Shown here piece by piece: positions 33,897-43,485 of a stretch of 64,000 nt of DNA. The DNA comes from Cephalotus follicularis (taxonomy: Eukaryota; Streptophyta; Magnoliopsida; Oxalidales; Cephalotaceae). The stretch covers positions 41,515-105,514 of the forward strand of contig BDDD01001803.1 of assembly GCA_001972305.1 (NCBI GenBank), read 5' to 3'. The first letter of the stretch is position 1, and each line of letters begins with the position of its first letter. The notes below the pieces were generated by a model that was not told the origin of the DNA, did not search any database, and saw nothing but the letters and a program-made list of their open reading frames with translations. A program made the translations under genes and the position numbers.

Positions 33897-34879
33897 GCAG
33901 AGCTCCTTTGAGGAGATCAGGTAGAATCCCATTAGCACCTGAGAGGTATGGTTTCCTCATTGATGGTACTGATGAGATAAACATCATTGAAGATGACGAG
34001 CCTGACAGCTATTTAGAGGCAGTCCAAGGCACTGAATCTGAAGCATGGCTAGGAGCCATGAAATCTGAAATGGATTCCATGTACTCCAACCAAGTCTGGA
34101 ATTTGGTTGAAGCACCCGAAGGCATAGTGCCTATTGGCTACAAATGGATCTTCAAGAAGAAGATGAACGCATATGGAAAAATCGAGCCTTATAAAGCTCG
34201 ATTAGTGGCGAAAGGGTATAGACAACGACATGGAGTCGACTATACTGAGACTTTCTCACCAGTCGCCATGCTTAAATCCATTAGGATTTTGCTTGCTATT
34301 TCCGCTCATTATGATTATCAGATATGGCAAATGGATGTCAAGACGACATTTTTAAATGGGTGTCTTGAAGAGGATATTTACATGTCCCAACCCGAGGGGT
34401 TTACATCTTCCGAGGACCCGCACATGGTGTGCAAGCTCGAACGGTCCATCTATGGACTAAAGCAAGCGTCTCGTAGCTGGAATCTACGTTTTGATGAAGC
34501 AGTCAAAGCTTTTGACTTCATTAAAAATGTAGATGAGCCATGTGTTTATCGAAGTATCACTTTCTTAGTGCTATATGTAGATGACATCCTACTCATTGGG
34601 AATGATGTAGGGATGTTGCAGTCTGCAAAAATATGGCTAACTAAGAATTTTTCCATGAAAGATTTGGGAGAAGCCACCTATATACTGGGTATTAGGATCT
34701 TCAGCGATAGAACCAATAGGTTGCTCAGGCTTTCCCAAAGCCAGTACATCAGCAAGGTGCTGAAAAGGTTTAGCATGGAGAATTCCAAGAGAGGCCTATT
34801 GCCAATAGGTGAAGGAATTCATCTTTCTCGAAAGATGTCTCTTCAGCTCCTCAGACATCTGAAGAGAGAGCACGCATGA
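33830..34879 (+). CDS. pol: Copia C reverse transcriptase
   Basis: Reads PLRRSGRIPLAPERYGFLID, NQVWNLVEAPEGIVPIGYKW, ARLVAKGYRQRHGVDYTETF, WQMDVKTTFLNGCLEEDIY, LERSIYGLKQASRSW, YVDDILLIGND and KDLGEATYILGIRIF. All catalytic aspartates (DVKT and YVDD) are present. A frameshift near 34845, probably one extra base in ATGTCTCTTCAG, ends this frame early. The protein then continues at 34876. It makes cDNA from element RNA, primed by tRNA-Met. It is the most complete reverse transcriptase in the window. Confidence 0.92.
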   Translation: MEVRPSTHTAEIGSQAENSSKLGRAPLRRSGRIPLAPERYGFLIDGTDEINIIEDDEPDSYLEAVQGTESEAWLGAMKSEMDSMYSNQVWNLVEAPEGIVPIGYKWIFKKKMNAYGKIEPYKARLVAKGYRQRHGVDYTETFSPVAMLKSIRILLAISAHYDYQIWQMDVKTTFLNGCLEEDIYMSQPEGFTSSEDPHMVCKLERSIYGLKQASRSWNLRFDEAVKAFDFIKNVDEPCVYRSITFLVLYVDDILLIGNDVGMLQSAKIWLTKNFSMKDLGEATYILGIRIFSDRTNRLLRLSQSQYISKVLKRFSMENSKRGLLPIGEGIHLSRKMSLQLLRHLKREHA

Positions 34880-35592
34880 GTCGGATACCTTATGCTTCGG
34901 CAATAGGGTCGATCATGTATGCCATGTTATGCACTAGCCCTGATGTCGCACTTGCCCTGGGTATGGCAAGTCGTTTTCAGTCTGATCCCGGTGAGAAGCA
35001 CTGGGAAGTGGTCAAGGGAATCCTGAAGTACCTTAGAAGGACTCAGGACATGTTCTTGATCTATGGAAAAGATAGTGAGCTGAAATTGGAGGGCTTCACA
35101 GACTCAAGTTTTGATAGTGATCTGGATGATCACAAATCTGTCTCTGGGTACGTTTTTGTACTTAATGGTGGAGCTGTGAGCTGGCGCAGTTCAAAGCAAG
35201 GGACTATTGCAGATTCTACCACAGAAGCCGAGTACATAGCAGCCTCAGATGCCGCCAATGAGGGTGTATGTATGCGCAAGTTCATTACTGAACTAGGAGT
35301 TGTTCCATCCATTATTAGTCCAGTTATGATATACTGTGATAATAATGGGGCTGTAGCACAAGCCAAGGAACCACGGTCTCACCAGCGATCCAAACACATT
35401 GAGCGGCGCTATCATTTGATCCGTGAGATTATTGGTAGGGGAGATATACAGCTTGAGAGGGTCTCCTCAGAGGAGAACACAGCAGATCCGCTGACCAACG
35501 CAATGGGCACCAAGGCTTTGGAGCATTATCGTGGGACGATGGGTCTAGGCTATAGGAGTTCATGGCTTGAGGGTCAAGTGGGAGATTGTTAG
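34876..35592 (+). CDS. pol: Copia C RNase H
   Basis: Begins with the end of reverse transcriptase (YASAIGSIMYAMLCTSPDVA), then RNase H: FTDSSFDSDLDDHKSVSGY, SWRSSKQGTIADSTTEAEY, IYCDNNGAVAQAKEPRSH, KHIERRYHLIREI and NTADPLTNAM. The Asp-Glu-Asp core (TDSSF, TEAEY, YCDN) is present. The stop at 35590-35592 is inside the first bases of the 3' LTR. The tract AAGTGGGAGAT before 35587 is the polypurine tract. Confidence 0.92.
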   Translation: MSRIPYASAIGSIMYAMLCTSPDVALALGMASRFQSDPGEKHWEVVKGILKYLRRTQDMFLIYGKDSELKLEGFTDSSFDSDLDDHKSVSGYVFVLNGGAVSWRSSKQGTIADSTTEAEYIAASDAANEGVCMRKFITELGVVPSIISPVMIYCDNNGAVAQAKEPRSHQRSKHIERRYHLIREIIGRGDIQLERVSSEENTADPLTNAMGTKALEHYRGTMGLGYRSSWLEGQVGDC

Positions 35593-37730
35593 ATATAGTG
35601 ACCCGACAAGCCATTGGATGGACTGTCGTTTTATATCTGTTATTGTATGAAACAATCTTATTCCTTGTATATGGTGCGTGCTAAATTTGTTATGGCTATA
35701 TCACTTGTGTTTTATCACTTTATTGAAGTGGTTTATTATTTACCTACTTACACTTGTGATGCCCTGACATAAGGTTGGATGCCTAGCATGGAGGCTGTGA
35801 GATTGGTTACCTTATTCCTTATGTCAAAATTAGTTCCAAGTCATAGGTTCACTTTGTGGGAATTAGTGAACCGGATAGACTTGCGCGTATGTTGCCTGCT
35901 CATGGAATTGGAGGATGGATTCTCTCACTACCATCTGTGTTGGACACTAGGGCAAATACGGGGTGCACGCTGGGAGCGTGTACACTGAACTAGACTCGCG
36001 TAGGAGACAATGTTTGGATAGTCGCTATTCTCTTGTCAGTAGTGACTCCTACTTGTTGCGGTTGTGTGTAAGTGATGATCACTTAGCGAGTTCTTAGACT
36101 CGTCTGATCCTTAGACCTGAGTGACTACTCTATATTGTATGGAGACGGTTATGCTTTGATCTCCACCTTACTCAGTCCTTACACAGGACTGGCAATCGGG
36201 TGGTCTTTGGGTATGATTGAATCTATACGAATATAAGTGAGTATGCAATAAGGGATTGTCACACCTGAGCGAAGGTGATCGGCCCTATTATGGTTTGATT
36301 ATACTTTGGACTTATGAAATCCTTGGCCAAGGTTGAGGTAGACTGGAAATTAGAATTCCGGAGAGTTTACCAAAGGTCGTAGTAATTATCAGATATTTTA
36401 GTCATTTAAGTACTATCTAGGGTTGACACATATCCTTACCCTATACCTCAATCGGGGCAAGCATGACAAGGGATTATAGTGCACGCGAACCGACGATTTA
36501 GAAAATCTGGGGTTCATGAGGTGTGAGAAAATTAATTAGATTAATTTTTCCATATGGATAATATTTGGATATTATTCCAATAGCATTTAAATTGGTCAAG
36601 GACCATTTAGAATGGCTAAACCGGACCCAAGGGGTATTTCGGTTATTTATAAACACCTCTTGTTTTAACCAAGATTTTAAACCAATAATGATTAGATCTT
36701 TAATATGTTGGACATAATAAGTCTTTGTGTCAAATATCGGTTATGTGGATTTTTCATTTTGTGGAAACACATATGTTTGATCTTACTTAACCAATATTGA
36801 AAGGTTACATGAGATCACTAAAAGAGTTAGACTAAAAAATGCTTTACTTCCCAGACAAAGCGTCGACGTCTTTTAGAAAGACGTCGATGCTTAACATTTT
36901 GAAAGGCGTCGATGTCTTTCAGAAAGCATCGATGCTTTTAGTTCCACATTGCAAGGACGTCGATGTCTTTTGAAAAGGCGTCAACGTCTTTGAGCAGAAC
37001 GTGCAACCTGTGCACGAGCTCACTTCGTGGGCACGTTTTCTCTCACATCCTTAGCCGGTTTCTCTTGATTTTACACGTTTTAGAAACGTGGGGATCATGG
37101 CTTCGAACTCCTAGGGAGAGAGGACCCGGATCTAAGGTTAATGGGAGATTGGGAGAGAAAAAGGAGGGCTAGATATAGGCATTTTCTGCAGAATAGAAAA
37201 GTGTGGAAGAAGTTTGAGTTTTGCTGGGAAAGAGAGCTTGAATTCTTCTCTGCAGTGTGTTCTCTTCATCTGTGATACACCAAGCAAGAGCTTATCTAGG
37301 GTGGATTGATCATTGACTTCATTGGTCAATATCAATATACCTTTTCTAAGCTAAGTGAGAGAGAGAGAGTTCATACACTTTATCATTACTGGTTGGATTG
37401 CTTGTTGTTCCTGAGACTTGGAGAACATCAAAGGGGAATCTACTCAAGCTTGTAGCGGCAAAGAAAGAATGAGCCTTCACCCGCTGGTATAATTCTTGGT
37501 CCTTCTTCCTTCTGCCATGCTTGTGTGTCATCATTGTTTGTAATGGTGACACCAATTCAATTCTGTAGATGTTGTGGTGATCCATGTGGTCTGTGGACGT
37601 GTCATAATGGACCAGTTTTGTTTAAATAGGGTGTTATTCCGCAACCATGATTGTATGTTTTGTTTTGTTTTACACCCTTTACACCCTTGTCCATTTATGG
37701 AATTGGATTCGGTTTTGTCCGTTTCCAACA
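35587..37730 (+). mobile_element. 3' LTR of copia C
   Basis: Complete 2144-bp LTR. It is 323 bp longer than the 5' copy, and the missing pieces can be located (about 36242-36531 and a 46-bp array unit at about 36876-36921). The word array at 36857-36992 includes AAGCGTCGACGTC. Ends TTTCCAACA and is followed by ATATA. Confidence 0.92.
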
Positions 37731-39153
37731 ATATACGCATATAGATACCCACTTCCAGAGCACCGTATGAACATCGATGGAAGAGCTACACAAGCACTCC
37801 GTCGTCGGCAATCACAAGTTGGCGCACCTAACTGTATGAACATTGATCAAGGGGCTACGCAAGCACACCCTCGTCGACAATCACGAGTTTAGTACTACAC
37901 CTTATGAACATCAATCGAGGAGCTACCTCATTGGCAATCATATAGCGTTAAGATCGTCCAAGGGGCTCGCGTATCACCGGTCGGCTCCACCCTTGTCGAA
38001 ATAACAGAGGAGAACTTCGGCTTAGAGGTAAGTGTATCACCACCTAGACCATCATGACAAAATCTCATGTCAGAGTACTCTATCATGGCCCGACCATAGA
38101 AAGTAGTGGATCCTCGGCTGCCCCCGCACATCATTTCGTCATAAACCAATGAAATGAGCAGATCCGGGTATGGAACCCAGGCACAGTCACATCCAATAGT
38201 TCATCATAGACAATGACACTGCTGAATGGAATTGGGATCGAACGCCCACTCCTCTGCCAGCCATAACGAGTCTCATTTACATCCAATACCAGTAATCAGT
38301 ATCCAAGGAAAACAACACCACACGATATCAAGAAAAGCATGAACACTCAATAACAGGGGACACATATCAACCCAAGATATCAAGCAACTCTGCTTGAAAA
38401 CAATATTCACATGCAATATCCAACAAGATAACAGGAGAAGAATCCTGGTTAATGATAATACCATGGAGAAGCGTATTTAGAAATAAACTCTCAGTATCAA
38501 AAGATAGGAAAGGAAAACATCTCACTCACTAGTATCTGCGGTCCTCTGCTAGCTTCCCCGCTGTGCGGACTCCGCACCTGGATCCTCCTCTACAAGATTA
38601 ACACACATAGCTTAGCCATAACTAACCAACAGCCATCTGAGGAACATGCACGAACTACACACATGTACAAGTACTAGAGCCAAGCTCTTCCTCGGTTTCA
38701 CAAACTAAAACTCTACCGTCAAAGCTTCACACCATAACCAAGACGAGGAGAACACCCACCTGCTAAATGCGTAGACTGGTAAGGGAGTTCCAACCTCAGA
38801 TGACGAACAAGCTCCAGGGACAAAGAAGAAGAAGAAAAAAGAAAGAAAGAAAACTCAACGAGGCTCCATCTCTCTCTCTCAAACGTGAACTGATGGAAAA
38901 AGATCACTAACCTTCACATTAGCCAAGGTCAACTAACCAAACTTCTTCAAGAAGATTCACTCTTCCCAAAACACCACTCAAAATATCTTACACCTATTCA
39001 CTCTTTATCAGACACTTGTCCAACCTTTTTGTTTAACACATGTCCAACCCTTTATTTAACACAAGTTCAAAACTGAACCCAAGCAAAGGAAAAAGAAAAA
39101 TTTTCCCCAAAGCCCAAACATCAATTTGTCCAAAATTAATGAGGGTCATTATA

Positions 39154-39175
39154 TCCTCTCCCCCTTTTAGGAAAT
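39154..39175 (-). other. Polypurine tract of chromovirus F
   Basis: The minus strand reads CTAAAAGGGGGAGAGGA directly before the 3' LTR. This primes plus-strand DNA synthesis in LTR elements and confirms the minus orientation. Confidence 0.85.
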
Positions 39176-40511
39176 TTTGTCCTCAAAATTCTTGCTATGA
39201 TTCGAGGAACAAGTCGGGGTATCATTCCCTCATTTGGTCCTCACGCTCCCACGTAGCTTCTTCTGCTACATGGTTCCTCCACAAGACCTTCACCAAAGGA
39301 ATGGTCTTGTTCCTCATCACTTATTCTCGGCGATCTAGAATCTGTTCTGGGGTTTCCTCATAAGCCAAAACTGGTAGATCATCCCCGGGCAGCACAAACG
39401 GCTCAACCAACACATGGGAAGGATCAGCAACGTACTTCCTTAGCACGGATACATGGAACAAATCATGCATTCTGGCTAACTCTGAAGGCAACGCCAGACG
39501 ATAAGCCATTGGCCCGATCCTTTGCACGATCTCAAAGGGACCTATGTACCTCGGACTAAGCTTTCCATGCTTGCCAAAACGAACAATTCCCATGTATGGT
39601 GATACTCTGAGGAACACCTTATCACCTTCTGAGAACTCCAGGTCCTTATGATGTTTGTCTGCATAGCTCTTCTGTCTACTCCGAGCCACGCGCAAATGAT
39701 CTCGGATCACTTTCACCTTTTCTACTATATCCTGGACCAACTCTGGTCCCAACAACTGGTGTTCTCCCACCTCATTCCAACACAAGGGGATTCGACAACG
39801 TCCGCCATACAAAGCTTCATAAGGAGCCAGACCAATGCTCTCTTGATGGCTATTGTTGCAGGCGAACTCGATCAAAGTCAACTGGTCATCCCAACTTCCT
39901 CGAAAATCCATAGCACAAGCTTTCAACATATCCTCAAGAATCTGGATAGCACGCTCATATTGTCCATCAGTCTGAGGATGGTACGCCCTATTGAGTCGTA
40001 ACTCTGTACTGAACGTCCTCTGCAAGCTCTGCTAGAACCTTGAAGTGAACCTTGGATCCCTGTCCGAAACAATGCTGCTGGGAATCCCATGTAACATGAT
40101 CACACCATCCAAATACAACCGAGCTAACTTGTCCAGACTAAAGTCCTTCCTTGTCGACAAGAAGTGAGCAGACTTGGTCAGACGATCGACAATCACCCAG
40201 ATAGCATCATGCTTACTCCTTGTCTGAGGAAAGCCTGCGACAAAATCCTTCGATATGTTGTCCCATTTCCACTATGGGATAGGAAGCGGTTGGAGAAGAC
40301 CTGAAGGCTTCTGTCGCTCAGCCTTCACCTGCTGGCATGTCAAGCATCTTGCCACGGACCAAGCAATCTCACGCTTCATGCCACACCACCAAAAGGATTA
40401 CCTTAGGTCACGATACATATTGGTACTTCATGGATGCATCAACCAAGGAGAACGATGAGTTTCCCCCAAAATCTCTTGCTTGATCGTCTCAACATGTGGC
40501 ACACATATCCT
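39176..40511 (-). pseudogene. pol: Chromovirus F integrase and chromodomain
   Basis: The zinc-binding and core regions (40025-40511) are broken by stops but show [36 protein letters not shown] and IVSDRDPRFTSRF. From 40025 one frame of 234 residues reads YHPQTDGQYERAIQILED (catalytic Glu), SIGLAPYEALYGGRCR, GKLSPRYIGPFEIVQRIG and LHDLF-type tail HDLFHVSVLRKYV. After a stop in ILDRRE the chromodomain continues: TIPLVKVLWRNHVAEEATWE, then another stop before YPDLF. The chromodomain classes this as a chromovirus. Non-functional. Confidence 0.9.
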
Positions 40512-41262
40512 CTACTCAAACATCAGAGCACCATTACCTCTGATGTGGAAGTCAGTCCGAGAATGATCTCTGACTTGTTTCATTAACTTAGCCAACCTCC
40601 AGTCCTTCTCTTGCGCTCCTCGAATCTGCTCTTCCCAAACAGACCTCACTCGCAGAGAAGCCAACATTGCTCCACTATCCTCGGCGGACAGCTCTGCCCT
40701 CAAAGATCTCAGCTGTTCCAACATCGGTAAGTAAACCAACTTTATATGAGCCAATGAAACGTAAGACTTCCTGCTCAAGGAATTAGCAACCACGTTGGCC
40801 TTACCAGGATGATACTCAATGGTACTATCATAATCCTTCATGGGCTCGATCCATCTCCTCTGCCTCATGTTCAAATGTGGTTGAGAAGACCAATACCTGA
40901 AACTCTGGTGGTCGGTAAAGATCAGGCAGACTTCACCATATAGATAATGATGCCATATCTTCAAAGCAAACACCACCGCAGCTAACTCTAAGTCATGGGT
41001 AGGGTAGTTGATCTCATGAACCTTCAACTGCCGAGAAGCATAGGTAATGACCTTTACTTCTTGCATCAACACGCAACCAAGGCCATGTAGAGAAGCATCA
41101 CTATAAACCACAAAACCAACACCTAGAGAAGGAAGGGTCAACACTGGAGTTGACGTTAACCTATCCATGAACGTCTGGAAGCTCTTCTCACAGTCCTCTG
41201 ACCATACGAACTTCACATCCTTCCTCGTCAACCTTGACAGAGGAGCCGCTATTGTCGAGAAT
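40512..41262 (-). pseudogene. pol: Chromovirus F RNase H
   Basis: Gypsy RNase H of about 240 residues: [68 protein letters not shown] and [16 protein letters not shown]. Ends at 40512; the linker to integrase follows after the stop. DDE-type residues D, E, D are in place, but LFS has become WSS after the TDH block. It is separated from reverse transcriptase by a stop near 41276. Confidence 0.9.
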
Positions 41263-41276
41263 CCCTCAACAAATCT

Positions 41277-41800
41277 TCAGTAATAGCCAGCAAGTCCAAG
41301 GAAACTGCGCACCTCAGGTATGCTCTTAGGTCTTTCCCAAGCTAACACAGTTTCGATCTTCCTCGGGTCTACCTCAACACCTTGACCCGAGATCACATGT
41401 CCCAAAAACACAACCTTGTCCAACCAAAACTCACACTTACTGAGCTTGGCATACAACTCATGGTTCCTCAAGGTCTGCAAAATGATCCCCAGATGTTCCT
41501 CGTGCTTGGCCATACTTCGCTAGTACACCATCACATCGTCCATGAACACTACCACAAAAGTGTCCAAGAAAGGTCAGAACACATGATTCATCAAATCCAT
41601 GAAAGCGGTCAGTGCATTGGTTAGTCCAAATGGCATTACTGAGAACTCATAGAGACCATATCGAGATCTAAAAGCTGTTTTTGGAACATCCTCTTCCCTC
41701 ACCATCAACTGGTGATACCCTGATCGAAGATCTATCTTTGAGAACACAGGCATTTCGCAACTGGTCAAACAAGTTATCTTTCCACAATCTTGATGGGGAT
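41277..41800 (-). pseudogene. pol: Chromovirus F reverse transcriptase, N-terminus deleted
   Basis: Retains [51 protein letters not shown] (active site MDDV), then a stop, [32 protein letters not shown] and [11 protein letters not shown]. The first half of the domain, including the SPYRMAP and [11 protein letters not shown] blocks, is absent: protease sequence joins directly to FDQLRNA near 41790. About 170 residues are missing, estimated from the other chromoviruses here. There is also a one-base shift at the joint. Confidence 0.88.
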
Positions 41801-42290
41801 GAGGTCGGCTACAAAACTCTGCCCCTTAACCGCGACATCACAACCTTTGTAGACTCGTCTTACACAGTATCTTTGTCCCATAGGAATAGATACAACGCTC
41901 TTTTTGTCCAAGGAACTCAACACTGCACATGCATGTATGCAAAATGCATGGGCAACAAAAGATAAAGAGGCTCTCGTGTCAAACAAAACCGTGGCATCCC
42001 TGCCAAAGATAAGAGCCTTACCTATAGCCACGTCTGCCGATCCAAGAGCATCCTCTCTATTCAGATCATAGACTCTGGCAGTCGCTGCAGGTCTACCTTG
42101 CTGACGGCTACCACTGGCCTTGTATGAACCCACTTGCGAAACCATTGATCCTCCTCTGGCTCCCGCGGATTGTCTACTCGAAGCAACCGGTCCAGGCGTC
42201 GTCGAGGTTTGCTGAGCCTGTGGAAAATTCATCTTGATATGTCCAACCTTGCAACACTGGAAACACTCTCGGGTCTCTGTTCTATTGTTG
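41801..42290 (-). pseudogene. Chromovirus F protease and nucleocapsid end
   Basis: Contains a zinc-knuckle-like CFQCCKVGHIKMNFP (first C at about 42262), where the last cysteine is phenylalanine. Then the linker, ARVYDLNREDALGSADV, and the protease active site VLFDTRASLSFV, where the glycine of DTG is arginine. The protease ends abruptly at [12 protein letters not shown], joined to reverse transcriptase by deletion. Confidence 0.82.
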
Positions 42291-43156
42291 CCAAAGTGAG
42301 AACGAACACACCTCTGGCACCTTGAAGGTTATTGAGAAGCTGATGAACTCTGATGCGTGCTCTGCCGTGCACCATTGGCTATAGGAGAATTTGTCTGCTA
42401 TGGAGAGAACGTCCCCTGCCCGTTAAACTTGGCTTGTCCTCAGTTTCCACCTTCTGCTTGTTTGTGGGAGAAACGCTTCCTCAGTTTTCCTTGTCCTCGG
42501 GAGGAACCCTCCCCTTGAGCAGCCTGCTGTCCATCTCTCTTTTGTCCCCTGTCTTGCCGGTTCCTCTGCTCTGTGATACTTTGTTCAACCATCTTGGCAG
42601 ATTCCACCAAATCGCCAAAAATAGTCCAATTTGTCGCTACCACAGTATGTCTCACCTCGGGCCTCAACCCATCCAAGAATTTCTCACACCTCTCCTCTTG
42701 GTCTGCCACCAACGCCGGAGCAAAGTGAGACAACTCCATAAAACGGTATTCATATTGTGTCACAGTCACGTTCCCCTAACGTAAGTGCAAGAACTCTCTC
42801 ATCTTCTCTTTTACAAACGTAGCCAGGAAGAAGTACTGACGAAACTCTCTTTTGAAAACATCCCAAGTGATCGCCGCAAAATCGGCATGCCTAGCCTAGA
42901 GAGCTTCCCAACATCGAAGGGCATTCTTCCTTACCAAGAACATTTCAAGTCCAATGCGTGAGTCATCGGAAACTCCCATATGCAAAAAGATCATCCCAAC
43001 ATGATTCAGCCATGCCTCGGCATCCGCTGGATCGTCCGTACCCTCAAAGGTTGTAGCGCCCAAACATTGTTCAACTGGTAAAACTTGAGGTCGAGAGCCA
43101 CTCAACGCTTGTGCTATCATCGTAGAAAACTGCATCCATTCAACTTGATTACCCAT
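42291..43156 (-). pseudogene. gag: Chromovirus F gag
   Basis: Retrotrans_gag-type capsid. FEGTDDPADAEAWLNHVGMI is near the start, LVRKNALRCWEAL next, then a stop; the frame reopens at VTVTQYEYRFMELSHFAPAL, ERCEKFLDGLRPEVRHTVV and a basic, glutamine-rich linker (QDRGQKRDGQQAAQGEGSS). Stops near 42897, 42778 and 42432 break it. The methionine at 43156 is the first before the conserved block. Confidence 0.87.
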
Positions 43157-43468
43157 AGCAATCAGAGGAGGAACCTACGCTGCTGACTGCGCTCCTGGGA
43201 CCTCGGCTACCACCGTCAGTCAAGTCTCTTGTCCAACCACCCTAGGGTTTGCCTACACACCAGGCTGAACTGAAGGCAGTTCTTGATCCACACGTGGTCG
43301 GGAGGTTTCTCTTCTTCTGACCCTACCACGTCCTCTGGGTTGACACTGAAGCACCATCTACCTTCACATTCGAGGTTAGGGTATTACTAAGGAGTATACT
43401 ACATGAAATTCATGCAATGCATACCCCCAAAAGTCTTCAAAGAAAAACAGAAGGAAACTCAACCGATC

Positions 43469-43480
43469 TCTCTGATACAA
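43469..43480 (-). other. Primer-binding site of chromovirus F
   Basis: The plus strand TCTCTGATACAA is a two-mismatch complement of TGGTATCAGAGC. It lies five bases from the inner end of the 5' LTR. Confidence 0.8.
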
Positions 43481-43485
43481 AAAGC

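Larger units (their letters stand above)
29275..37730 (+). mobile_element. Complete Ty1/copia element C
   Basis: Both LTRs start TGTTAGATATAGTGACCCG and end TTTCCAACA. The duplication ATATA flanks the element (29270-29274 and 37731-37735) and matches the empty site in the other F LTR. Inside are a perfect primer-binding site, a long leader, protease, integrase, reverse transcriptase, RNase H and polypurine tract. Gag is not found, and a 20-base gap lies where it should be. Total length is 8456 bp. It is the best-preserved element here: in pol I find one in-frame stop and two frameshifts. It sits in F, so it is younger than F. Confidence 0.93.
27695..39153 (-). mobile_element. 3' LTR of chromovirus F, split by copia C
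   Basis: The LTR occupies 27695-29269 and 37731-39153. It matches 43486-46480 along its whole length. The unbroken copy at about 45053-45080 reads CCCTCATATTCGCATATAG, where this copy has CCCTCATATA, the insertion, then ATATACGCATATAG. On the minus strand it begins TATAATGACCC at 39153, next to the polypurine tract. Confidence 0.9.
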
